A DNA stretch of 64,000 bases from Acephala macrosclerotiorum (lineage: Eukaryota; Ascomycota; Leotiomycetes; Helotiales; Mollisiaceae). The position numbers and the translations under genes were made by a program. The stretch covers positions 248,001 through 312,000 of the forward strand of contig MU119233.1 in assembly GCA_014904845.1 (NCBI GenBank), given 5' to 3'. This document shows, piece by piece, positions 1-12,260 of this stretch (position 1 is the stretch's first letter; the number at the start of each line of letters is the position of its first letter). The notes beneath the pieces are model-generated. The model saw nothing but the letters and a program-made list of their open reading frames with translations. It was not told the origin of the DNA and made no database searches.

Positions 1-2630
1 TTCTCAGAGAGTGTAGGTCTCGATGGGTTACGGAGTCTCACTTCAATATACTAACCCTAGTCTAGTGGTTTGAATTCACGGGCATGACGAAGGAAGAATC
101 CGTAGGTCAAGGTTTTGCGAAGGCTATTCACCCGGAGGATTATCCAAAATTGATGGTGAAATGGGATCATCACAGGACGGAAGGGAACGAATGTGAGGTT
201 GAGATTCGATATCGAAGACATGACGGCGTATACAAATGGATGCTGGCTCGCGCATGCCCACTTAGAGATGATAAGGGAAGGATTTTGAAGTGGTACGGGA
301 CGAATACGGACATTCACGACTTGGTCATGGCGCGCATTGAGGCCGCAAGGAACAAGCTGCAAATACTGACAGTGCTTGCCCATGCAGAGGTCAATCTTTT
401 CTCTATCAACAAAGATAAAATCATCACAATGGCTGAAGGAGGGATGCTTTGGGACTCGGAGGCAGAGGAATATGATGTTCACAACAAAAGCTCCCTGCTT
501 GGGAGAGATGCTATCGATGTAGCACAGAACACTCAGCCAGGGGGAGTACCTGGTATGCCAAAATGCCATCTTGATAGAGGCCAACGACTAAGCTGCTACT
601 AGGGTACGAGAAGAGCGTGCTTGATGTTCTGTCTGGAAAGGTTGGCGTAGCACAATCCGAGGATACCATTGGATACAGAACCTTCAGGACTCGTGTTGTT
701 GCTGACCTCGAGCACAACGCTGCAGACGGCGGCAAAGAGCCGGAGGTAATAGGTGTATTAGGTCTGACGATCGATATAACAGATATGAAGGCACGAGCTG
801 CTCTTGAAGTTGTCAACACACGACTGATGGTCGAAGAACAAGCTGCCAAGGAGTCGAACAAAATGAAGAGCCAGTTCCTTGCTAACGTAAGGTCGGATAT
901 CAAACTGTTGGATTATTGTTGATTGATTAACAGATGTCACACGAAATGAGAACGCCTACTGCTGTAAGCCTTGGAACGTTCTATGATCTCAACCTGCTTC
1001 TGACAACTAATAGGGAGTTATCGGGATGGTTGAGCTTCTGGGTGAAGACCCAACACTCACAAGAGAGCAACGAGAATACGTCAACAGCATCCAGTTATCT
1101 GCCAAAGCGCTACTTACGATCGTCAACGACATTCTAGACTTTTCAAAAATAGAAAGTGGACGCCTGGATATCGAAGAAGTACCCTTCAACCTCTCTAACG
1201 TTGTGGGTGAGCTCTGCAAGCTCTTGGGGATGTTTGCACAACAGAAAAGCCTTGAATTTATCTACGAGAATACAATGGACGAGAACTTGGAAGTTCTAGG
1301 AGATCCAGGTCGGACGAGGCAGGTCTTGTCGAATCTGCTTACCAACGCTTTGAAGTTCACGAAGGAGGGGAGTGTCAAGTTGGTTGTGACTTCGACCTCC
1401 GTGGATGCCAATACCGATGAAGTTGTAGAAGTCCAATTCGTCATCGAAGATACTGGCATTGGGATTGAAAAGGATGTTCTTGACAAATTGTTCCAACCAT
1501 TCAGTCAGGGAGACTCTTCCACTGCACGTCTGTACGGTGGGACTGGTCTCGGCCTTACAATCTCTAAAAACGTAAGCTCGACTTTTCTTTCCTCCCTTGA
1601 TGTTAGCTAACAGGATCCAGCTTGCAAGCCTCATGGATGGCTCGATAGATCTCGAATCTACCCCAGATCACGGCAGCAGAGCAACATTCATCGTTCCTCT
1701 TAAAATCTCTTCTTGGTGCCGCAATCCACGACTCGAAAGCTCCTCTTCATCACCAAATCTCGGCTTCCACTCCCGCTCTGCAACATGGACACAACCTCTC
1801 GCTCAACGTTCAATCAATCAAGACCTCCTCAATCAACAAATTTCCGCAAGTGTAACAACGAGCTTCCCATCCCTCGCACAAGCTTCGTCATCTCGACATG
1901 CATCACTGGATATTACCTCAAATCTTTCCTCTCGACATCCTTCCCTGGACAATACGTTCAACCTCCACATCGGTTCTCTAACACCAGAACAAAGGAGTAA
2001 AGTCCATGTCCTTGTTGTCGAGGATAAGTACGTTCTACCGCCTCCCTGCTCCCTTTCACTTCAACGATGCTAACCAATCACCATAGTCCAATCAACCAAA
2101 CAATCGCAATCAAAAATATCTGCAAACTAGGCTTCCCAGTAACAGCGGTCTGGAACGGCCGCGAAGCCCTCTCCTACCTTCTCTCTCCCTCCGCAACTCA
2201 ACCCCGACCCGCGATAATACTGATGGATGTCCAAATGCCAGTCATGGATGGATACGAAGCTACACGGATCTTGCGGACCAACAAAGACTATGCAATCGTG
2301 ATTGACACAACATCAAGTCCCGATAGTGGGAAATATTTGTCCAGTATGACTGCTGGTCCTGCAAGTCCTCGGAGTCCTAAAACTTCAACTGCCCCGATAC
2401 AAATAGATACTCAAGACGAAAAGTTGAAAGAGAAGCAGGGAGAGGGAGAGGGGGAAAAGCCGGACTTGCTGAGAGATATACCCGTTATCGCAATGACAGC
2501 CAGCGCGATCCAAGGCGATCGCGAAAAATGCCACGAAGCAGGAATGGACGACTACCTCGCCAAGCCCGTCGAGCGATCTAGCTTGGAAGAGATGCTCGTC
2601 AAATGGGCTGGGAGGAAACGTGGAGGATGA
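1..2630 (+). CDS. hybrid histidine kinase, 5' end outside the window
   Basis: Cytoplasmic two-component sensor that autophosphorylates a histidine and passes the phosphate to its own C-terminal receiver, normally on to an HPt protein. Introns I infer: about 13-65, 553-602, 887-933, 964-1013, 1572-1620, 2028-2086. The order of domains is PAS (starting WFEFTG, with HPEDYP), a second PAS-like stretch, the H box MSHEMRTP at 934-957, N box (NLLTNALKFT), G1 (DTGIGI), F box (FQPFSQ), G2 (GGTGLGL), and a receiver with DNPINQ at the 2028-2086 junction, phosphoacceptor aspartate in ILMDVQMP and a final K in LAKP. The receiver has a long low-complexity insert near 2295-2460. Only one receiver is seen. 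The true start and sensor N-terminus are missing; the first 12 bases may be the previous exon. The family call is secure; the fungal HK group is not assigned. Confidence 0.93.
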
Positions 2631-2809
2631 AAGAGAGAGAGATACGCTTTTGTTGATGGTAATCTGTAATGATGTCCTGTACTGTACCCATATTCCCTTC
2701 GGCTATAGATCGGAGTATCCAAGCTGGCTGCTGGCGTCGCGCCAAGAATTCTGCTTCTAAAAATAGAAAAATTATCAAAGATATTGGCTCAATTGACACT
2801 GTCTGAGGA

Positions 2810-4613
2810 TCACAATTCTGACTCCGCATCAACACAGTCATCCCCACTTCCTCCATCCTCAGTAGCGACAATTATCATCAAATCCTGCGTCTTTGGACCA
2901 GTATAGTACTTCCTTGCACTCACCCACCACCATACTAAAGAGAAAACAGCAATGAAAGCTCCCACCCCGACAGCATAGTTCATGTTCGTAGCTGTCACTG
3001 GCCTCATCGTCGGGAACAATAGCAATATGCTGATGAAGAAGACCCAAGTACAAGTGATGAAGTTCAATGGCTTCTGCCACATTCCCAGCGTGTAAGGACC
3101 AGGTCGGAATACAACGCGAGATGCGTAAATGTTTCGGGCCAGAATAACGGTTGCATATGAGAGGTCTAGAGCTGGAGCTGTAACGTTGAAAATAGCGACA
3201 ATGGTCAAAGTGGAGCCAATGCCGATGAGGTTCAGAGCACAAGAGAAAGCGACGATTAGCCATACGGCATTGACTGGCGTTTTAGTTATCGGATTGATCT
3301 TCGAGAAGAAAGACGAGAACGGTAAGGCGCGGTCTCGGGAGAATGCATAGGCCATTCTGGTATCGGCTAGCATGGCTGAGCAGCCAGTGAAGAACTGGAC
3401 GAGGATGACGAAGAACCACATTACAGTTCCTCCGATCTGGCCTCCTGCGTTGAGGAAAATTTGAGCGGCTGGTAGGCCGGTGGGAGAGGCGATGATAGCG
3501 TCGAGGTCTGTGGTGCAGAAACAGAATGTTATTGTTAGGAGCCAACCTAAGATTCCAGAAATAGTGACAGCATGTCGAATGGCTTGGGGACCTCGGATTG
3601 CGGCATCGTGAGTCTCTTCAGATATGTGCGTAGTGCCATCGTAATCTGTCATTGTCCATGTCACCGAGAGAAAGGAGAGGAAGAATGAGAAGACGGTTCC
3701 CCAGCCGGAGCCGTCCGTAAAAGTTGTAAAGACCCATTTGAAGGATTGTTTGTTAGGAGTGAGGACTAGGAGAGCGATGCAGATGGCAAGCGAGGCGAGG
3801 ATGTTTATGGGCGCGAACCAAATGACGATCTCGTGAAGTTGTTTCGTCGTGAGGGAGCAAATGATGCCAAAGACGATCAGGAGTGTAATCGATAGGAGCA
3901 CAATTTGTAAAGCGGTACTAAGAATTCTTAGCAACTGATCATGGTTGGATGACTGGTGGACCCACGGAGAATAAGCATATGATGTTCCGTCAAAAGCAGA
4001 GTTCATGCTCGCAGTCGCCAACATCATCTGAGCAACTGTGTACGCGACACTTGCAACGCCAGCCGTTTGACCTAGCAAGTTGCACCACCCGATGATCCAG
4101 GACCAGATCGCAGCGTGCTCGGGAGGGACCACGTTCTTCGTGACAAAGTACATGCCACCTGCGGTAGGATATGCTGAGACGAGCTCGGCCACTAAGTGAA
4201 GTTAGAATGGACTTCGATCCGGTGAAAGGAGGTTTCTCATACCCGATGCCGATATGCAAGATGCCATTACAGATCCCACAAACCATGCCCAGACCGAAGC
4301 AGCAGGACCTCCTAGAGACAGCGGGCTTCCGAAGGTTGCTGGGACGGATCCGAGCACCCCTAAAACAGAAATGGCATATGATAAAGTGGACCATTTTGTA
4401 AAATGCCGAGTCAAATCCTGATCATCTGTCAGCTAATGAGGAAAGGCATGCGAACAAAGGATGGCTTGCCTGAGTATATCCGATTTGAGCAAGCAATCGT
4501 TCGTCGTCGTCCTCAATAGTAGCCATTAGATTGGCTCGCCTTGTCGACTTCTCGTCGGGTGATATTGGTATGATGGTCGCCGATGGCGGCTCCTTTCTAT
4601 CTGGAGACGCCAT
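2810..4613 (-). CDS. APC-superfamily amino acid / GABA / choline-type permease
   Basis: Plasma-membrane proton symporter for an amino acid, GABA or choline. Exons on the minus strand: 4613-4470, 4417-4243, 4191-2810, about 566 codons, normal for the family. The start gives MASPDRKEPP and an acidic cytosolic N-terminus, then the family block GYTQ/DLTRHF, GVLGSVPATFG, SVAELVSAYPTAGG and about twelve hydrophobic segments, ending with the characteristic PTMRPVTATNMNY and a polar tail. Intron 1 (4469-4418) begins with GC, not GT (CAG/GCAAGC); this is the only junction restoring the family motif. A TATA-like stretch lies near 4716-4728. The gene is convergent with the kinase (180 bp apart). The substrate cannot be read from sequence; yeast relatives are Uga4 and Hnm1. 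Confidence 0.93.
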
Positions 4614-6620
4614 CGTGAGCAATGAGTACAGACCAGATAACTTTTCTTGATGTGAAGAGAACCAAGGAGGAGGAGGAAGGACAGAAGGTTGAGGAGCAAG
4701 AGAACCCACGAAATGATATATATTATACAATGAAATATCGGTCTGCTTCTCAGCTTGCAGCCGAGTTCGGCCACGAACCTTATCACTAATTACAGTATCC
4801 AGGCTCTCGGGAACGGAAATGTACGTGGGAGACTCAATCGAGTAGATGCGATTCAGGCGGAGAGTTCCAGAGTGATACAGAATAGGGCTGGTTGTATGAT
4901 TGGGCCTCCTTCAACAGCCACCGCATTCGATGATGGTGAAGGTGCTGTCATGGAAGAACTCTTCATGCAGCCTTCACTCAGATCTTGGTAAAAACTATGA
5001 CCACCATGCAGGTGGGGTTGACAACCCTTAATCCGCTTTCAATATTAACCAGGATATTTCTAAGAGCTTGGGAGTTAAAGGCGCAACGCACCTACAGGCA
5101 CACTGTTTTGCGCGCCAAATATGCGCACAGTTCACAGTGAATGAGACTTGGAAGAGCTGTCACCATCAATTGAAGATTATCATGAGTTCTGTTCTGTTGT
5201 GTTTGTGCAAAATTGGTGGAATATTGAAGATGAGATGTGGCGGTGAGAAGGCACGGATCGCTGAAGGCTCTATCCGTTCCCGAAGATTTTCAACCACGTA
5301 AGACTCCTTCGCATCAAAGTCGATGACGCCCACGTATGTGAATAGGTAATCAGATCATCATTCGCAATGAATGCTTTGCAGGTGCCAAGTGGCCAATCAT
5401 AATGGCTTGATCGCGATCGTCAAATTGAAGCCAACGTTTCAACATGACATGCACATCCAACATTGCTTTCTCGTCACGAGTTACGGATGAAGATGTCGAC
5501 AACAGGCTACAATGCCGAGAGCGAAGCATTCTTGGGACGAGACTCAGGATACAAGTGGCTTCCGAAAGGCTGGTGCTCCCGTCGCGCATAGAAGACCTAC
5601 AACAAGCCCAAGCGGGGTAGAGCGTGGGGATCCGCACCCTTCTTTGCATTATCGTTTGCAGCATCTATTTACATCGCCGAGCCCATGCAATTACCTTTAG
5701 AAGGATTTGTTGGTGTGACCAGTGTTCTGTCTTTTGATAATCGGTCTTCAATTCGGCCTCGAGCGGGGGTCAATGCTGCTATGCGTCGGGGAACCCTAAT
5801 ACGGGCTGATATATCACATCTCTTTGAATGGAGGCGAATTTGGATTACGAATTAATGACTTCATTGGTGTAGCAGCCTCATGTGGGTGCCATCAGCTGTG
5901 CTGAATGTCTTCACATGACTTGTCTGGAGCCTTGCCGCCGCGCCACACACACATCGAGAAAGAGGCAGTTGGAGGCGTGTAATTGCGCAATATTAGTGGA
6001 TTTCTATTGTAACATGCCATCAATCTGGGGGCTAGCCATGGCCGCAGACCACTGATTTGAATCCCCAGGCGGTGTTTTTTTGGGGGCCACACCACATACC
6101 TTACCTCGTTATCGGTTTTTTGTCCTGTTTTGGGGGAAATCAAGTGAAGCATGGTGAATTATGTCGACGATTCAAGCCAAGCCCAAGCCTGCTCCTGACA
6201 TGCTTAGGCGATGTCAAGCTGGAGATAAACAAATATTATGGTCACGTGATGGCCACTTGCCAGATCGTATTCACAACGACCTGTTCACCAACCTGTGTCT
6301 GTTATTACCAGCTCAATAGAAATACTACTTCATGTTATTGTAAGCCATAATACCTGCAGATGCTCAATCTCTGAGTGTATGCGTCTTGTTATCACAAAGG
6401 CACGTGACTGAGATGCTTACGAGTGAATGCTTAAGAGTTCCAAGATACCGGTAGTTCAATTTGCCTGGAAACTTCTGCGGTCATATAAGCAGCAAGAGCC
6501 TTTACCTCTTGGAACACCCATTCTAGTCTGCGTCCATCACTAAGCGCTGGGCGCGTCTGTGTGCAGCCTCAGCTGAACTGCTACAGCCTCAACCCTGGCC
6601 CCCTAACTGTTTTTTTATAC
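4614..6620. other. intergenic region, no gene supported
   Basis: About 2 kb between the permease start and the promoter of the next gene. Short open frames occur on both strands, but none has a family motif, splice-supported extension or sustained coding character. The permease promoter must lie at the left end. Confidence 0.6.
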
Positions 6621-6627
6621 TATAAAA
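6621..6627 (+). promoter_or_regulatory. TATA box of the membrane-protein gene
   Basis: TATAAAA lies 105 bp upstream of the ATG at 6732, a usual spacing for a fungal gene with a short leader. A pyrimidine-rich stretch (CTTCTTTCCTCTCC) follows it, typical of fungal transcription starts. Confidence 0.5.
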
Positions 6628-6731
6628 CATCAAAATTCTAATTTCTGTTTGGATGTGCCCTTTACATGCGCAAAGCTAGTATCCTCTTCTTTCCTCTCCA
6701 ATTAATTGCCAAGCGGACATTCGTCTAAATC

Positions 6732-8056
6732 ATGACGCATAATTTTCAGAAATGGGTAGACAGCACCTTCTCCCCAAACCTATCCCAGTTCTACCGAATG
6801 GGGCCATGCAATCCCGAGATACTTATGGTCGAAAAAGAGTGTCGATTTCAGACGGAAAGCTTTCAAGTCCCTTACAACTCAACAACAATCGATGCATTTA
6901 CGGATCTACTCAGTTTCACATTTGCTGTCCACTTCTTCAGCCTTGTCGCATACGCTGCCTATCCCTATGTGACATTACATCCGATCAAATGGCGGCATGT
7001 CTTTCAATGGGTCGCGCTTAGGTTCTTTCCCATGCTGCCGTATGTCTACATAGTGCGAAATTTAGTTCGCATTGCTGTTAGAGCTGTTGTAGAGGATGAG
7101 CTTGCCGGCGATCGAGAAGAGAACGAGGAGAGCGACTCTCTATATGACAACGCATCATTTCACACTGTTCCCTCCAGGCTCCCGGCTGACGATATTACAG
7201 GAGACGACATGGCTGTCAATACTGGAGGGAATGCACACCCTTCACCCAGAGTCAGCTTTTATCTGGCTGCAGCTATGCGTGTGCACGGAGAAACAGACAA
7301 TGAGAAGGTCTTGTCAATCCATTGGTGGATCTTCAGCCCAACCAAGTCAAATCAGTCACCTCCAATAGCGAAGGACGTCATAGCATCGTTTTTATTGCAG
7401 TACTTGTGTTCATGGTAGCAAATACGAGTCTGCTTTCGGTCTCATTTGCACTGTATGCCATGCGATTGCACATTACTTACGGAAGAGCGCCTGCAACTTA
7501 CGTCACCGCTTTGGGTCTTGACTATCGCGTGGGATGGCTTGAGATCGGAGCTCTGATGGCGATGGTCGAGTCACTCATAATTCACGACCTAAATTGTAAG
7601 TGGAAGACTACCCAATTGCCAGAAGACAAGAAATCGATTTCAGCGAGCGATCTATCACGAGACTACTGCTTCTAGATGTACCTTAAAGTCACCGTTGCGG
7701 GGTTAATACAGAATGTGCTATTGATGGCGACGAATCGATACGGAACCCTCACACTATTCCAAGCAATCATCGTATCCATTGATTGGTTCTTCAGCGGCAT
7801 TGGGATCTTGTTGCTCATTATTGTTGCTGGCGTCGTAGGCCCGAACTTCAGGAAGATTTGGTTTTTGCTGTCCCTCGTACATCAAAACCATCCAAATAGT
7901 TTGCCGTTTTGCCTAGCCTTCTGCTTCCTTTCTACAGTTGTGCTGCAGATAATTCAGGACCATGCGAAAAGAAAGCAGATCGAGGCAGGAATTTACTGGC
8001 CTTGGAACCATCGTTGGGGAGTCAGCGTTATGAAAGCAGTCACTCGGCATCTCTGA
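6732..8056 (+). CDS. unrecognised multi-pass membrane protein
   Basis: I do not recognise a named family. The ATG at 6732 follows a TATA box and gives an N-terminus rich in aromatic residues with a few cysteines. Hydrophobic segments follow near 6890-6980 and 7010-7080, then an acidic, serine-rich loop (about 7090-7250), then more hydrophobic segments at 7385-7460, 7535-7590, 7690-7720, 7760-7850 and 7890-7960. Two introns are needed to join three reading frames. The first lies about 7308-7384; donors and acceptors are weak, and 7313-7368 is one frame-preserving choice. The second starts at GTAAGT 7596 and must pass the TAG at 7673-7675; an acceptor at 7688 keeps the frame. The protein is probably seven-pass, with variable soluble parts. 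The exon ends are uncertain; the existence of a membrane protein gene is fairly sure. Confidence 0.65.
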
Positions 8057-8121
8057 GCTACTTGAACTATAACTACGTCTCAAGGAGAGCGACATTTTTA
8101 GAGCTTCGAATACTCTATCTT

Positions 8122-9412
8122 TTATAGACTTGCATGGTATACTACTTCTTTTAAATCTCGAGTCTCGAACGGAAGTGTGGTATAACCATTTCTCCCTGGG
8201 ACTTTCCACTTCCATCTTGTAATTCGCTGTTCTCCATCCTGTATTGTTTTCAGCACCCATAAGCCAATGACTGGCAGCATTTTGAAGCCATGCCCAGAGT
8301 CCCCAGAAACGGCAAAAAGTCCTTCCACGCCAGGGACGAAGTCAATGATATAATCATGATCAATTGTTTCCATGAACCAGCAGAACCCCTTTCTCACGAA
8401 CGGCCTTTCCGCAAGTGCCGGCAAAACCTCCCTCAGTAATTGCCGCACCCTGCGCTCGTCGTCTGTCGGTATGAACTGGTAGCATTCTGGTCGATCCGGG
8501 GGCACAGAGGCACCGTCAACCAAGTTGGTATACCCTCCAGTGGCAGGGCACAGCTTGATCAATCTTGTTTTCGGATCAGGCTCGAAAAAGAATCCCAGAT
8601 CACGAACATAAGTCACAGGAATGCCATGCAGCTGTTTTGCTTCCTCGGGAGTGACCTCAATGTGGAGGACCGGTACGCCGAGTGCCTTCTGGTATTCTCC
8701 GATTGAAGGGAGAACAGATGCAGCACACGCACCAAGCGCAAGGATCATGAGATCCGCTTGGAAGATCTTCCCGGATGCCGTCTTTGCTCCTATGCACTTC
8801 GACCCGGTATAAAGAAGTTTCGCAACCCCATCACCAAGTTCAAACTTCACGCCGAGAGCCATGCACTCCTTGTACACAGCTTCCATCGCATCTGTAGCTC
8901 TTGCGTATCCAGCAAGTTTGTTAAAGTATCCCTTCCATCCTTTCTCGGGTCCATTAAATGCAGGAGCATGTTTCTGAATGTCTTCTCTTGTCTCGATGTC
9001 CGAGATTGCGCTGGAGAATGAGGGGTTGGAAGCGATTGATGCGCGAAACTTTCGGAGAGTCTCTTTTGTTTTTTCGGGCGCTTTTTCTGAATTCGCGAGC
9101 AGATAGCCTACTTCGCGATAGTGTGGTTTGAAGAGAGGTGTTTTCCATGCATTAATTGCTTCCTAATTATTAATGAGTTCTGGAGAATTGGCAGAAGCGA
9201 GCGTCACATACCAGAGCAAGCTCGGAATAAAATGAGTCTGGGTATTCAGCTCTCACGATCTTGTTGAGATCATATCCTGCTGAGTACTTAGATGGGATCG
9301 TGGTGGCTTTCTCTAAGACAGTGATGTTTTTGTACCCCGCCTTTGATAAGTGGTAGGCCGTGGAAAGGCCAAATGTACCAGCACCAAGTATAAGGACAGA
9401 AAAATCCATCAT
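8122..9412 (-). CDS. FAD-dependent amine oxidase (fructosyl amino acid / sarcosine oxidase type)
   Basis: Flavoenzyme of the DAO superfamily that oxidises a secondary amine and releases peroxide. The FAOX-like block SAGYDLNKIVR...YPD...LALEAI..W favours Amadori compounds (fructosyl amino acids). Exons are 9412-9212 and 9162-8122, about 413 residues. The N-terminus carries the Rossmann motif GAGTFGLST. Near the C-terminus are GFCWFMETIDHD, whose Cys aligns with the covalent FAD cysteine of monomeric sarcosine oxidase, and GDSGHGFKMLP. I chose the ATG at 9412 (MMDFSV) because it places the Rossmann strand directly at the N-terminus; an upstream in-frame ATG at 9454 would add 14 residues. The C-terminal tripeptide is ASL, not a canonical SKL-type peroxisomal signal. 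It is divergent from the Zn2Cys6 gene. Sarcosine or pipecolate oxidase are the alternatives. Confidence 0.87.
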
Positions 9413-9819
9413 TCGGCTGTGAAACGTAATCAAACTTCTACCCGAGATCCTCAATGTCTGAGTCTGTCAGCTATTTGAAGTTTGTTGCAATATCTATAAT
9501 TCGTGGTCCTGGTGGTCTCACGTGTTTTTTGGTCTGTACCTGCAGCACTCGAGACCCTCCACACCAACCGGCTAGCATCGAAAGCCACAACAGCGAATCA
9601 TGACACTTTATAGGAATGATTAGGAGATAGAGCCGGCAGGTCGAAGCGATGAAAAGCATGATAACAACGCACTCCCACTTTCGGGGACTGCAAGAGTGGG
9701 ATCCACGATAATGAACCCCGCCAAGGCAGGTCCCCAAGACGATTTACTTAGAGATGGAAATGACAATCTACAACAAAGCACGCATTTACTCAACACCTAT
9801 GTCTTGGCAAAGCTGAGCA
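9413..9819. promoter_or_regulatory. shared divergent promoter of the oxidase and the Zn2Cys6 regulator
   Basis: 407 bp separate the two start codons, so both genes must be driven from here. No single operator is certain. The arrangement suggests that the regulator controls the oxidase, but this is inference from layout only. Confidence 0.5.
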
Positions 9820-11932
9820 ATGGTACGCGAAGCAAAGAACTCCGAGTCGAGAAGGCGCTACCGTAGTGGGTGCTGGATTTGTCGAGGTGAGCTTTATTTC
9901 CGCCCCACCTACCTCGGATTATATAGCGTTACTGAATTATCTGCAGAGAAGAAGATCAGATGTGATGGTGAGTAACACTTAGCTGCTGAATGGATGACAA
10001 CCTGAATATTTCATGCAGAAAGGAAGCCGAGCTGCTCTTCTTGTGAGAAATCTCACAGGAAGTGCTACTATGGCATCAAGCTTCTATGGCAGGATGAGGC
10101 TGACTCAAGGGGAATTGCACTTGGCCGCTCGGGTTCGTTTCTATTTTCCAGCATCATTCTAAATCAGCACTTACGCTTCTCTCAAAGGAACGAGCAGGAA
10201 GTTGAAGAGGAAGGATCGTGATGAAAGGCACCCACGTGCTTCACTTCATGCAAACCCGAACTTCCTCTGTGTTGGAACTGTCGAGGATTGGATGTTTCTC
10301 AACACAGCTACGAGAGATTTCGAACTTGGTGATGGAGGAATCAGTATAATGAGAGGCGAAACAAACACATTTCATCGTTCATCGTCGCCGTGGTCCGAGG
10401 CATCAGAAAAAAGCCGGGCTGCATCGCCAACGTTGTCGACGAGCTATGGAGCATCACCACAGAGTACCACTTGGAGTACCGGCCTTGAGAGAGGAACTTA
10501 TGAGCGTCAATATTTCATCGACGCAAGCTATTCCTGCAACATTTACACAGATCCTCTGCTCAGACTTTCGAGTCAGTCCTCGTCGAGCTTCGCGGTACCA
10601 CTTTCGCCTGCACTCTTCGACTTCAGTCCAACGGAGGGATCACTACTCGACTACTTTCAAACTCAACTTGCGGCATGGTGTCGAGGATTCGGCCCCAGAA
10701 ATCCGTATAGCACGATAATCTTGAGATTGACCTTTGGCACCGGATCGACAATGTTATGGCATGCAGTTTTAGCCGCATCAGCTAATCAGCTACGCATCCT
10801 CAATGACTTGAGGTTTCATGAGGATGTTTGGGTACATCGAGGAAAAGCCTTGAAGGCTTTATATTCGAGGATACAAACTTGCAAGAGTCAGGATGACTGG
10901 TCTGGTTGGGAGGTAAGTGAAATCCCACGCAGAAAAAATGTCTGTCCCAACGTTAAAGAACGCAAATTGACCTAAGTATCCATCAGGATATACTAGCAAC
11001 AGTGATCATGTTGACCTTCTTTGATGTACGCCCCCTCCTGAAAGCTCTGACTCGGACTCATCTGACAATGGCAGGTTTCCGACAAGTGCTCCTCCTCTTG
11101 GAGGAGTCATCTAGACTTCGCGCGAAAATTTCGCTCACTACCTCAACTATCTTCTCAACGACTGTCGACAGACCAAGAAAGCCTACTACATTTCTTCTCT
11201 TGCTACTTCCACTCGCATGAAGCAGTAGCTAGCACTGCTGCCGACTGCAAAGCAGGTGGGCTGCAAAAGACTTCTTGGTTTCCACCTGAAGTTCGCATGG
11301 AAGACATGAACAGCGATGCAGGAGTTTCACATGAACTTCTCTCTCTGATTTCGCAGATCTCGGACCTCGGGCAGGAAAAGGCCAAAATTGACGCTGAAAC
11401 TTATCAAGGCCAAATTATGTTGACAAAAGTTCAGGTCCAACGCGACGCTATTGAACGCCGCCTTCACAACCTCAAGCAAAATATTTCATCCCACCACCCA
11501 GGTCACGAACCCAATGACTTTTCGCCCCACGACGAACTCGGCAATATCGCCTCCTGCAAACGCCTAGCCGCCCTCCTCTACCTCCACTTCCGTCTCGATG
11601 CCTCCACTCCCTCACAACCTCACATCATCCGCCTTACCTCTCAGATCCTCTCCCTCCTTCCCAAAATTGGAGTATGGAGCAACACAATCCTCTGGCCTCT
11701 TTATATTATTGGTGTGATGGGCATACGGAGTGAGAGGGATGAGGATAAATTGGTTGTCTTAGAGCGATTCAAGGCTTTGCAGGAGACGAGACAGCTGGGG
11801 AATGTGAAGAGGGCAAGGCGGGTGGTGGAGGCGGTTTGGAGAATGAGGGATATTAGAGGAGTGGAGGGAGTGGGGTGGGAAGATGTGCAGGGGATTGTCT
11901 TGAGGGATGGTGGGGAGTTGAGCTTGATGTGA
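9820..11932 (+). CDS. Zn2Cys6 fungal transcription factor
   Basis: Nuclear DNA-binding regulator. Exons: 9820-9886, 9947-9967, 10019-10132, 10188-10912, 10987-11025, 11075-11932, all joined in frame. The binuclear zinc cluster is assembled from the first three exons: C-W-I-C, then C after REKKIR, then C after DERKPS, C-S-S-C, and a last C after EKSHRK. This fits C-x2-C-x6-C-x6-C-x2-C-x6-C exactly. A basic stretch (SRKLKRKDRD) follows. The long middle and C-terminal part is the low-similarity regulatory domain of such factors (HAVLAASANQL, DILATVIMLTFFD, and a C-terminal NTILWPLYIIG), as in the fungal_trans_2 type. An upstream ATG at about 9799 runs into TGA after five codons, so 9820 is the start. 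The gene sits inside a set of catabolic genes and is a plausible local regulator. Confidence 0.92.
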
Positions 11933-12260
11933 TCATCATGAATCTGTATACTGGAGGTGGACCCTCCCAACGGACCTTTTGTAGGAAATCTGGAGGTTAT
12001 ATGGTATGCTTATTATAGCTAAGGATTTGAAAGCAGGTTTGGGTTGCTTGACCGATGAGTGAGACTCCTTATAGGCTTTGGTCACTACACTATAAGTTAA
12101 CGAGTGTTGGTACACTTTCAAGATTCTAATCGTGTAAAGCTTCAAGCTATGAATGGCTGGAACTTTCTCTGTACAGTGTACTATCGCCCAACATTCGCCC
12201 TCGAAGAGACGGCGCAATGTTTAACATCCCAACCATCGTCCTTACAATGCAGACTTTCAT
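11933..12260. other. convergent 3' intergenic region
   Basis: 328 bp between the stop codons of the regulator and the transporter. It should hold both 3' UTRs and polyadenylation sites; nothing else is seen. Confidence 0.6.
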
